Positions 15,930 through 23,338 of a DNA stretch of 64,000 nt are shown piece after piece (position 1 is the stretch's first letter; every line of letters starts with the position of its first letter). The position numbers and the translations under genes were made by a program. This DNA is from Sphaerisporangium aureirubrum (GTDB lineage: Bacteria > Actinomycetota > Actinomycetes > Streptosporangiales > Streptosporangiaceae), in assembly GCF_042658925.1 (NCBI RefSeq), contig NZ_JBHSRF010000033.1:25440-89439 (forward strand), read 5' to 3'. The notes under the pieces are model-generated. The model ran no database searches. It was not told where the DNA came from and was given only the letters and a program-made list of their open reading frames with translations.

Positions 15930-16978
15930 TCTCCCTGCACGGCCTCACCAAGGAGTTCCCCGGCGGGGTCCGGGCGGTCGACGCGCTGGACCTGGAGATC
16001 GCCGACGGCGAGTTCTTCGCGCTGCTCGGGCCCTCTGGATGCGGCAAGACGACATTGCTGCGCACCGTCGCGGGCCTGGAGACGGCGACGTCCGGGCGGA
16101 TCGTCATCGGGTCGGCGGACGTGACCGCGCTGCCGCCCGGCCGCAGGGACGTGGCCATGGTGTTCCAGGACTACGCCCTGTTCCCGCACATGGACGTCAC
16201 CGCCAACATCGCCTACCCGCTGCGCGTCAAGAAGGTGGGGCGGGCCGAGCGGGAGGCCAAGGCCGCCGAGACGGCCGCCCGGCTCGGGCTGGCGGAGCTG
16301 CTGGCCCGCCGCCCCGGGCAGCTGTCCGGGGGCCAGCAGCAGCGGGTCGCGCTCGCCCGGGCCATCGCCTGCCACCCGGCGGCGTTCCTGTTCGACGAGC
16401 CGCTGTCCAACCTGGACGCCCGGATGCGGCTGGAGGCGCGGACGTTCCTCAAGCGGCTGCAACGGGAGCTGGCCGTCACCACGGTGTTCGTCACCCACGA
16501 CCAGGGCGAGGCGCTGGCCATGGCCGACCGGATCGCGGTCATGTCGGCCGGGCGGATCAGGCAGGTCGGCACGCCCTCGGAGGTGTTCCAGCGCCCCGCC
16601 GACACCTTCGTGGCGTCCTTCATCGGCTCCACCCCGATGAATCTGCTGCCCGGCGTGGTCAAGGACGGCACGGTGCGGGTCGCCGGGGCGGTGCTGCCCG
16701 CTCCCCCGTCCCTGGCCGACGGCGAGGAGGTCGTGTACGGGCTGCGGCCGGAGTACATGGACCTGTCGGCGACCGCCCGCGAGGACGGCTTCGCGGGGCG
16801 GGTCTCGGTGGTGGAGAACCTGGGCACGTCCTTCCTGGTGACCGTGGAGGACGACGACCACCTGGTCCAGGCCGTGGTCCCCGAGGACGCCGAGCCCTCC
16901 CCCGGCGACGCGGCCTGGGCGGTGCCCCGCCACGCGCGTGCGCTGTTCTACCGCGACGGCCGCCTGGTGGGCGGATGA
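15926..16978 (+). CDS. sugar ABC transporter ATP-binding protein
   Basis: A 350-residue ATPase of the MalK/UgpC class, with Walker A GPSGCGKTTLLR (about 36-47), the Q-loop VFQDYALFPH, the signature LSGGQQQRVALARA, Walker B AFLFDEPLSNLDA and the H-loop FVTHDQGEA. An OB-fold regulatory tail (about 240-350) follows, ending ARALFYRDGRLVGG. It hydrolyses ATP to drive the permeases at 14173 and 15072. Many actinomycete sugar importers lack their own ATPase and use a shared MsiK, so a dedicated one inside the operon is worth noting. GTG start; overlaps both neighbours by four bases. Confidence 0.93.
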   Translation: MISLHGLTKEFPGGVRAVDALDLEIADGEFFALLGPSGCGKTTLLRTVAGLETATSGRIVIGSADVTALPPGRRDVAMVFQDYALFPHMDVTANIAYPLRVKKVGRAEREAKAAETAARLGLAELLARRPGQLSGGQQQRVALARAIACHPAAFLFDEPLSNLDARMRLEARTFLKRLQRELAVTTVFVTHDQGEALAMADRIAVMSAGRIRQVGTPSEVFQRPADTFVASFIGSTPMNLLPGVVKDGTVRVAGAVLPAPPSLADGEEVVYGLRPEYMDLSATAREDGFAGRVSVVENLGTSFLVTVEDDDHLVQAVVPEDAEPSPGDAAWAVPRHARALFYRDGRLVGG

Positions 16979-18210
16979 CCCCGGTGCGCCTGCGCGGGCG
17001 GTGGACCATCGAGGACCGGCTGGCGCGGCAGGTGCACGAGGTGGCGGTGGAGCCGCCCGCGGGGACCCGGGCGCTGACCGTGGAGCTGTCCTACGACCGG
17101 GCGGCCGGGGTGCTGGACCTCGGGTGCGCCGGGCCGGGCGGGTTCCGCGGGTGGTCGGGCGGGGCCCGCGCCGCGTACACGATCGCGCCGGGGTGGGCGA
17201 CGCCCGGGTACCTGCCCGGGGAGATCGAGCCCGGCGTGTGGCGAGTGCTCACCGGGCTGTACCGGGTGCCGCTGGAGGGGCTGGCGTACGAGATCACCGT
17301 GACGCCGCACGCCGCTCCCCCGCCGCCGCCCGCGCCGGTGGACCCGCCGCCCCCCGGGCCGCGTCCCGAGCCGGCCGCCGCGCGCCGGGGGCTGCCGGGG
17401 CTGGACGGCATGCGGTGGCGGGCCGGGGAGCTGCACGCGCACACCGTGCACTCCGACGGCGCGCTCACCGTGCCGGGGCTGGCGGCGCTCGCCCGGGACC
17501 AGGGCCTGGACTTCCTCGCCGTCACCGATCACAACACCGTCAGCCACCACGCCGAGCTGCCCGGCGTGTCGGCGGCCACCGGCGTCACCCTGATCCCCGG
17601 GCAGGAGGTGACCACCGACCTCGGGCACGCCAACGCGTTCGGCGCCGTCGGGTGGGTCGACTTCCGCGAGCCCGCCGACGCGTGGGTGCGGGACGTGGCC
17701 GCCCGGGGCGGCGTGCTGTCGGTCAACCATCCCCTCGGCGCCGACTGCGCGTGGCGGCACCCGCTGGCCGAGCGGCCCGGCGTCGCCGAGGTCTGGCACT
17801 CGGGCTGGTGGGACCGCACCTGGGGGGCGCCGCTGTCCTGGGCGCAGGCCTGGCGGGACGACCTGGTGGTGGTCGGCGGCGGCGACTACCACGGCCCGGA
17901 CGGCGGGCACCCGCCCGGCGCCCCGGCGACCTGGGTGCTGTCGGCCGCTCCCGGGGGATCCGGCGACCCCGGCGGGGAGGGCGTGCTGGACGGCGTCCGG
18001 GCCGGGCGCACCGCCGTGTCGGCCGGGCCCGGGGGGCCGCTGCTGCTGCGGCACGGCGACGAGTTCCTGGCGGTGGACGCCGACGGGCTGATCCTGTGGG
18101 GTCCCGACCGCCGCCAGGTGATCCGCGGCGACCGCGTCGCCGTGCCCGCCGCACCGGGTCACCACCGCCTGGAGACCACCCGCAACGAGGTCATGGCCCT
18201 GTGCACCTGA
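16975..18210 (+). CDS. PHP-domain metallohydrolase (CehA/McbA family-like)
   Basis: A 411-residue protein. The first about 110 residues are a beta-rich domain rich in aromatic and charged residues, then a proline-rich linker (APPPPPAPVDPPPPGPRP). The PHP metal-binding fold follows: GELHAHTVHSDGALT (HxH), FLAVTDHNTVSHH, LIPGQEVTTDLGHANAFG, LSVNHPLGAD and GGGDYHG. These positions bind two or three metal ions in known PHP phosphoesterases and CehA/McbA-type hydrolases. The substrate is unknown; the operon context suggests a phosphorylated or esterified sugar. The ATG overlaps the stop of the ATPase gene; the mannosidase follows after 37 bases. Confidence 0.8.
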   Translation: MTPVRLRGRWTIEDRLARQVHEVAVEPPAGTRALTVELSYDRAAGVLDLGCAGPGGFRGWSGGARAAYTIAPGWATPGYLPGEIEPGVWRVLTGLYRVPLEGLAYEITVTPHAAPPPPPAPVDPPPPGPRPEPAAARRGLPGLDGMRWRAGELHAHTVHSDGALTVPGLAALARDQGLDFLAVTDHNTVSHHAELPGVSAATGVTLIPGQEVTTDLGHANAFGAVGWVDFREPADAWVRDVAARGGVLSVNHPLGADCAWRHPLAERPGVAEVWHSGWWDRTWGAPLSWAQAWRDDLVVVGGGDYHGPDGGHPPGAPATWVLSAAPGGSGDPGGEGVLDGVRAGRTAVSAGPGGPLLLRHGDEFLAVDADGLILWGPDRRQVIRGDRVAVPAAPGHHRLETTRNEVMALCT

Positions 18211-18247
18211 CCGTCCGTCCCCGTGCCGTCGACTGGAGGCAACCGCG

Positions 18248-21184
18248 TTGAGTGAGATCGTCGTCGTGCCGCACACGCACTGGGACCGCGAGTGGTACCT
18301 GCCGTTCCAGCGGTTCCGGATGGGGCTGGTGCGGATGCTGGACGAGGTGCTGGACACCATGGCGGCCGACCCCGCGTACCGGTTCACCATGGACGGGCAG
18401 CTGGCCGCCGTCGAGGACTACCTGGAGATCCGCCCCGAGCGGCGCGCGGACATCGCCCGGTTCGTGGGCGAGGGACGGTTCGCCGCGGGCCCGTGGGTCA
18501 TCCTGTCCGACGAGTTCCTCTGCTCGGGCGAGACGCTGATGCGCAACCTGGAGTACGGCCTGCGGGGCGCGCGTGCGCTCGGCGGGGCGATGGAGGTCGG
18601 CTACCTGCCCGACCAGTTCGGGCACTGCGCGCAGATGCCGCAGATCCTCGCGCTGGCCGGCCTGAAGGTCGCCTGCCTGTGGCGCGGCGTCCCCGCCTCG
18701 GTCCTGCGCGACACGTTCGCCTGGAAAGGCGCCGACGGCACCGTCATCCCCACCCGGTACCTCCCCGGCGGCTACGGCAACGCCGTGGCCCTGTTCAACG
18801 GCCCCTCCGAGGCCCTCCCCGACCGCGTCGCCGCCTTCACCGCGACCATGCGCCCCTGGCGCCCCGAGGGCCCCCTGCTGGCGATGTACGGCGCCGACCA
18901 CTCCGCCCCCTCCGCCGGCATCACCGCCGCCGGCCTCCGCCTGGCCACCCTCGGCGAGTTCCTCACCGCCGAGCCCCCGCCGGACGGCCTCACCGTGGTG
19001 GAAGGGGAACTGCGCTCGCACGCCCGCGCGAACATCCTGCCCGGCGTGATCTCCGCGCGCGTCGCCCTCAAGCACGCGATGGGCCGCGCCGAGCGCACGC
19101 TCATCCGGTACGCCGAGCCGCTCGCGGCCCTGTGGGCGGCCGGCGACGGGCCCGCGGCGCGCGGGAACGGCGCGGACGGGGCCGCGGGGCGCGGGAACGG
19201 CGTGGACGGGGCCGCGGGGCGGATGATCGAGCTGGCGTGGCGGGGGGTGATCGCGTGCAGCGGGCACGACTCGATCACCGGGTGCGGGGCGGACGAGACC
19301 GCGCAGCAGGTGGCGGCGCGGATCGCGGAGGCCGAGCAGATCGGGCAGGCCGTGGTGGACATGGTGAGCGCCACGCTGGCCGCCGCGGCCGGCAGGGACC
19401 GGCTCGTGGTCGTCAACCCCTCGCCGTACCCGCGGACCGCGCTGGTGCTGGCCGACCTGCCCGAGGCGCGCTCCCACCTGGTGGGGCACGACGGCGTGGC
19501 CGTGCCGTCCCAGCCGCTCACCCGCGCTCCCACGCTGCTGGACGAGTCGGTGCTGGACGACCTCACCCGGCTGCTCGGGCGCGTGCACGAGCGTGAGCTG
19601 TTCGGCCACGAGATCGTGTCCTGGTCGGCCGGCGGCGACCTGTTCACCGTCGTGGTCAGCCGCCACGCCACCACCGGCTACCAGTACGCCGACCTGAAGG
19701 CCGCCATCCTGGCCGCCGCGGCCGCCCGCCCCGGCCCCTGGCGCGTCCGCACCGTCGCCGAGCCGGTCGTCACCGTCGCCGCCCGCGTCCAGGTCCCCGC
19801 CCTCGGCCGCACCGTCCTCGCCTCGGTCCCCCCTCCGGGCGCCGGCGGCCCGTGGTCGCGCCGCGTCGCGGACGGGGTCCCGCCGGTGCGGGTGGAGGGC
19901 GGCGCGCTGGACAACGGGCTGCTGCGGGTGGAGGTCCAGGCGGACGGGAGCCTGACGATGGAGACGGCCTCCGGGGTGCGGGCGCAGGGGGTGGGGCGGA
20001 TCGTGGACGGCGGGGACGTGGGCGACACCTACAACCACGCGCCGCCCGCCGAGGATCGCACCGTCGAGGTGCCGTCGTCGGTCACGGTCACGCAGGTGGC
20101 CGGCGGGCCGCTGGTGGCGGTGCTGGAGGTGGTGCGGGCGTACGACTGGCCGGTGCGGGCCGGGGGCGGCGCCAGGGCCACCGAGACGGCCGAGGCGGTG
20201 GTGACGACCCGGGTGGAGCTGCGCGCCGGGGAGCCGTACGCGCGGCTGGCGGTCACCGTGGACAACCCCTGCCGCGACCATCGGGTGCGCTGGCACGCCG
20301 GTCTCCCCCGCGAGGCGCCGGAGTCGTTCGCCGAGGGACAGTACGCGGTGGTGCGACGCGGTACGGCCCCCGAGGGCGGCGGCGGCGAGGAGCCGCTCCC
20401 CACGTTCCCCGCCGAGGGCTTCGCCGCCGCCGGAGGCCTGGCGGTCCTGCTCGGCCACGTCACGGAGTACGAACTGCTCCCCCCACCGCCCGGCACCGGA
20501 GTACCGGTGCCCCCACCTTCCGGTCCCTTCACCGGAGAACGGGTGCCCTCACCGTCCGGCGCCACCGCCGGGGAACCGGTGGCTCCGTCCGACGGCCCCG
20601 CCGGGGAACCGGTGGCCCTGCCGGCCGACGGCCCCGCGGGGGAACCGGTGGCCCTGCTGGCCGACGGCCCCACGGGAGAACTCGCGCTGACCCTGCTGCG
20701 GGCGGTGGGGTATCTGTCCCGCAACGACAACCCCCTGCGGGACGAACCGGCCGGGCCGCAGATCGCCACGCCCGACGCTCAGTGTCCCGGGCCGCTCAGC
20801 ACACGTTTCGCCGTGGCCCTGTACGAGGACACCTGGGACGCCGCTGCCCTGCCTCGTCTGGCCGAGGACTACCGCCTGGATCTCATGGCGGTGCCCGGCT
20901 CCGCCCCCGCGGCCCCGCACACCCCGCTCCCGCCCCCGGAGGCCCGTCTGGAGGTGACCGGCGCGGGTGTCATGCTCGGCGCGCTGCGCCGGCGCGAGGG
21001 TCACCTGGAACTACGCCTGACGGCCGAATCCCCCATCCCCACCGAAGCCGTGATAACCGGCGGCTTCACCACCGCACACCTGGCGACACCCCTAGGCCGC
21101 CGCACTCACCCCCTGACCCCCGTCGACGGCACCGTCCGCCTGCCCCTCCGGCCCTTCGAGATAGCCACCCTGCACCTGTCCTGA
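18248..21184 (+). CDS. glycoside hydrolase family 38 alpha-mannosidase
   Basis: A 978-residue GH38 enzyme that hydrolyses alpha-mannosides with a zinc-assisted retaining mechanism. The N-terminus has PHTHWDREWYLPF (zinc-binding His and Asp), then GPWVILSDEFLCSGETLMRNL and VGYLPDQFGHCAQMPQIL, whose Asp is the likely nucleophile. Beta domains fill the C-terminal half. No signal peptide is seen, so it is probably cytoplasmic and acts on imported sugar. The start is TTG at 18248, nine bases after GGAGG. Two low-complexity inserts stand out: a Gly/Asn/Ala-rich repeat near residues 300-325 and a 36-bp DNA repeat near residues 770-815. Confidence 0.9.
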   Translation: MSEIVVVPHTHWDREWYLPFQRFRMGLVRMLDEVLDTMAADPAYRFTMDGQLAAVEDYLEIRPERRADIARFVGEGRFAAGPWVILSDEFLCSGETLMRNLEYGLRGARALGGAMEVGYLPDQFGHCAQMPQILALAGLKVACLWRGVPASVLRDTFAWKGADGTVIPTRYLPGGYGNAVALFNGPSEALPDRVAAFTATMRPWRPEGPLLAMYGADHSAPSAGITAAGLRLATLGEFLTAEPPPDGLTVVEGELRSHARANILPGVISARVALKHAMGRAERTLIRYAEPLAALWAAGDGPAARGNGADGAAGRGNGVDGAAGRMIELAWRGVIACSGHDSITGCGADETAQQVAARIAEAEQIGQAVVDMVSATLAAAAGRDRLVVVNPSPYPRTALVLADLPEARSHLVGHDGVAVPSQPLTRAPTLLDESVLDDLTRLLGRVHERELFGHEIVSWSAGGDLFTVVVSRHATTGYQYADLKAAILAAAAARPGPWRVRTVAEPVVTVAARVQVPALGRTVLASVPPPGAGGPWSRRVADGVPPVRVEGGALDNGLLRVEVQADGSLTMETASGVRAQGVGRIVDGGDVGDTYNHAPPAEDRTVEVPSSVTVTQVAGGPLVAVLEVVRAYDWPVRAGGGARATETAEAVVTTRVELRAGEPYARLAVTVDNPCRDHRVRWHAGLPREAPESFAEGQYAVVRRGTAPEGGGGEEPLPTFPAEGFAAAGGLAVLLGHVTEYELLPPPPGTGVPVPPPSGPFTGERVPSPSGATAGEPVAPSDGPAGEPVALPADGPAGEPVALLADGPTGELALTLLRAVGYLSRNDNPLRDEPAGPQIATPDAQCPGPLSTRFAVALYEDTWDAAALPRLAEDYRLDLMAVPGSAPAAPHTPLPPPEARLEVTGAGVMLGALRRREGHLELRLTAESPIPTEAVITGGFTTAHLATPLGRRTHPLTPVDGTVRLPLRPFEIATLHLS
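20550..20698 (+). repeat. 36 bp tandem repeat inside the alpha-mannosidase gene
   Basis: Units starting GACGGCCCCGCCGGGG lie at 20591, 20627 and 20663, exactly 36 bp apart. The first two are nearly identical, the third is diverged, and a 33-base related unit precedes them. They encode repeats of about 12 residues built on DGPAGEPVAL. The frame is kept, and the insert lies between the beta domains, so it is a tolerated loop. Confidence 0.85.
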
Positions 21185-21210
21185 CCCGCCGGCGCGCACT
21201 CACCGTGTGA

Positions 21211-21247
21211 GGGGACCCGCGTCCGGCGGCCGCCGTACGGGGTCCCC
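21211..21247. terminator. bidirectional hairpin between the mannosidase and pup genes
   Basis: The arms GGGGACCC and GGGTCCCC pair perfectly around a GC-rich loop that itself contains CGGCGGCCGCCG. The hairpin sits 27 bases after the mannosidase stop, between two convergent genes, with no U-tract, as is normal in actinobacteria. Confidence 0.6.
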
Positions 21248-21388
21248 GTGGGGGAGGCCGTCTCGTCCGGGGTGCCGGTGCGGCGGGCTCCCGGGGAGAT
21301 CGGACGGGCTCCGGCCCGTCGGGGGGCGACGTCGCACCCCTACGGGCCGGCGCGCGTCGCCCGGGGCGCCGTGGTCGGGACCCGCCCC

Positions 21389-21598
21389 TTACTCGCCGCC
21401 CTTCTGCACGTAGCTGCGCACGAACTCCTCAGCGTTCTCCTCGAGGACCTCGTCGATCTCGTCGAGGATGTTGTCGACGTCGTCCGTCAGCTTGTCCTGA
21501 CGCTCCTGGACGTCGGAACCGCCCTGCGCCTCGGCCTCTTCGACCTCGCTGTCCTGCCGGCTGGTGTGCTTCTGGCCGCCGGTGTCCTTCGTCGCCAT
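21389..21598 (-). CDS. pup: prokaryotic ubiquitin-like protein Pup
   Basis: A 69-residue, mostly disordered protein modifier. It has the charged coil that binds the Mpa coiled coils (SDVQERQDKLTDDVDNILDEIDEVLEENAEEFVRSYVQKGG) and ends in Gly-Gly-Glu. Since the gene already encodes Glu and not Gln at the C-terminus, deamidation by Dop would not be needed before ligation, although Dop would still remove Pup. The ATG at 21598 follows GGAGG at six bases. Normally pup sits between dop and prcB; here dop lies 1.7 kb upstream with a kinase and a membrane protein on the other strand between them, and prcB lies 8.8 kb downstream. Confidence 0.97.
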   Translation of the reverse strand: MATKDTGGQKHTSRQDSEVEEAEAQGGSDVQERQDKLTDDVDNILDEIDEVLEENAEEFVRSYVQKGGE

Positions 21599-21809
21599 GT
21601 GGTACCTCCGCTTGGGGGACGCATCTGACTCATATCTTCCCCGAACCGGACGACAATTCGCGCGGATCGTCCGGTGATCTACGCGAGCCGGCCAGAAGAG
21701 GCTCTCCTGCCAGACAACCTCCCCGCCGAGTCCCCCTGCAAATCAGGCTAAATGGCTTCATTTCCGACAACCGGTCGGCACCCCTATCCCATCCACTGGA
21801 CAGTACGGC

Positions 21810-21826
21810 TATCCAATGATTGGATA
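21810..21826. promoter_or_regulatory. perfect 17 bp palindrome, candidate operator
   Basis: TATCCAATGATTGGATA is a perfect inverted repeat of eight bases around one central base. It lies 28 bases before the start of the small membrane protein gene at 21854. A TGGACA at 21797-21802 could serve as the -35 element, and the palindrome would then cover the -10. Related half sites flank it (CCTATCCCATCC on the left, CTCCAATG on the right). A repressor site is the simplest reading; the regulator is not encoded nearby. Confidence 0.6.
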
Positions 21827-21853
21827 GGGCCACTCTCCAATGAAGGGTAGGCC

Positions 21854-22267
21854 ATGTCCCCCGCGTCTCTCGGCACCGCAGGGGTGCTGCTCGTCACCGT
21901 CCCCACCATCGCGATCGGCGGCGCGTCGCTGCTGACGTTCATCGGCCGGCGCACGCCCGGCTACCTCGACAACCCGGTCCGGCGCGGGCTGTGGCGGGCC
22001 GGTCACGCCCACGCGGGCGTGCTCGTGCTGTTCGCCCTCGTGGCACTGACCTACGTCGACCAGGCGGGACTCGCCGGCGGGACCGCCGCGCTGGTGCGCG
22101 GGCTGTTCGTCGCCGCGCCGATCCTGATGCCGCTGGGCTTCTTCCTGTCGGTGGTCCGGCCGGGCGACACCAGGCCGAGCAAGCTCATCTGGCTGACCGC
22201 GGCGGGCGGCCTCTGCCTGGCCGCCGGTACGCTGATCCTCGGCATCGGCCTGATCCAAGTGGCATAA
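21854..22267 (+). CDS. four-span integral membrane protein, unknown function
   Basis: A 137-residue protein with four hydrophobic helices (GTAGVLLVTVPTIAIGGASLLTFI; HAHAGVLVLFALVALTYV; AALVRGLFVAAPILMPLGFFLSVV; LIWLTAAGGLCLAAGTLILGIGLIQV). It has conserved-looking polar features at the second helix (WRAGHAHAG), which could bind a metal or heme. The start is the ATG at 21854. I do not recognise the family by name, though many actinobacteria have similar small membrane proteins. A palindrome upstream suggests repression. It is divergent from pup. Confidence 0.65.
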   Translation: MSPASLGTAGVLLVTVPTIAIGGASLLTFIGRRTPGYLDNPVRRGLWRAGHAHAGVLVLFALVALTYVDQAGLAGGTAALVRGLFVAAPILMPLGFFLSVVRPGDTRPSKLIWLTAAGGLCLAAGTLILGIGLIQVA

Positions 22268-22391
22268 ATCAGATCGTTATACCGGACCATGTGGCATTCT
22301 GTGGTGATCCGCCCATAGGCATCCTGCTCCACGGGGAAAAATGGAGCGGTCATGGGGGCAGGGGCACGATGCCGACATGTGAACGGGTGAA

Positions 22392-23279
22392 ATGAGAGCG
22401 GACCACGCACAACTGCTCGGCGATCGCTATCGGCTGATCTCGCCGCTGGGGCAGGGTGGCATGGGGATCGTCTGGCGCGCGCACGACAAGCGCCTGGCCC
22501 GTGACGTCGCGATCAAGGAGCTGCGACCGGCCCGCCGCGACGACGAGCGCGACGTGCGCACCGCCCGCCGCCACGCGCTGCGCGAGGCCCGCTCGGCCGC
22601 CCGGCTCAGCCACCCGGCCATCGTCACCGTGCACGACCTGCTGGAGGAGGACGGCAGGCTGTGGATCGTCATGGAGCTGGTGGAGGCGCTGACCCTGCAG
22701 GCCACCGCCTGGCACCTCGGCCGCCTGCCCGTGCACTGGACGGCGTGGATCGGGTTCCACCTGCTCAGCGGCCTGCGCCACGCCCACGCGGCCGGCGTGC
22801 TGCACCGCGACATCAAGCCGGGCAACGTGCTGCTGACCGGCGACCGCGTGGTGCTCAGCGACTTCGGCATCGCGGTGCTCCAGGGCGACGAGCAGGGCAC
22901 GCACACCAACACCATGCCCATCGTCGGCTCGCCCGGGTACATCGCCCCCGAGCGCCTGCACGGCCGTCCCGCCACCCCGGCGGCCGACCTGTGGTCGTTC
23001 GGCGCCACCCTCTACTTCTCGGTGGAGGGCAGGCCCCCGGCCGTGGAGGACGGCGACGTGCTGGCGGCCCGCAAGCCGGGCAACGCCCCCTCCCCCCGCC
23101 GGGCCGGCGCGCTGCGCCTGCTCATCGAGGGCCTGCTGCGGCCCGACCCGGCCGAGCGGCTCACCAGCGACCAGGCGGCCATGCTGTTGTCGGAGATCCT
23201 GCGCAAGGAGGGCATCGCCGTCCCGCCCATGCGCCTGACCGGCAGCGGCCTGTTCCCGCCCGGCGCCTTTACAATGTAG
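22392..23279 (+). CDS. soluble serine/threonine protein kinase
   Basis: A 295-residue Hanks-type kinase with every core motif: the glycine loop LGQGGMGIVWRAHD, the VAIKEL lysine, the HRDIKPGNVLL catalytic loop, the DFG metal site, and SPGYIAPERL at the activation segment. No transmembrane helix or extracellular sensor follows; the kinase domain nearly fills the protein, so it is cytosolic. It lies on the plus strand between pup and dop, which are on the minus strand. A role in controlling the pupylation enzymes is possible from position only. The 124 bases before it are AT-richer and hold its promoter. Confidence 0.9.
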   Translation: MRADHAQLLGDRYRLISPLGQGGMGIVWRAHDKRLARDVAIKELRPARRDDERDVRTARRHALREARSAARLSHPAIVTVHDLLEEDGRLWIVMELVEALTLQATAWHLGRLPVHWTAWIGFHLLSGLRHAHAAGVLHRDIKPGNVLLTGDRVVLSDFGIAVLQGDEQGTHTNTMPIVGSPGYIAPERLHGRPATPAADLWSFGATLYFSVEGRPPAVEDGDVLAARKPGNAPSPRRAGALRLLIEGLLRPDPAERLTSDQAAMLLSEILRKEGIAVPPMRLTGSGLFPPGAFTM

Positions 23280-23291
23280 ATCAGAGAGACG

Positions 23292-23309
23292 CGCGCACCG
23301 GCCGGCGCG
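23292..23309. terminator. possible hairpin between convergent kinase and dop genes
   Basis: CGCGCACCGG opposite CCGGCGCG gives a stem of eight or nine pairs with one bulged A and almost no loop, in the 59 bases between the two convergent stop codons. The fold is marginal because the arms nearly touch. Confidence 0.35.
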
Positions 23310-23338
23310 GCCTCAAGAGCCCCCGCAGCCCCGTGCCG

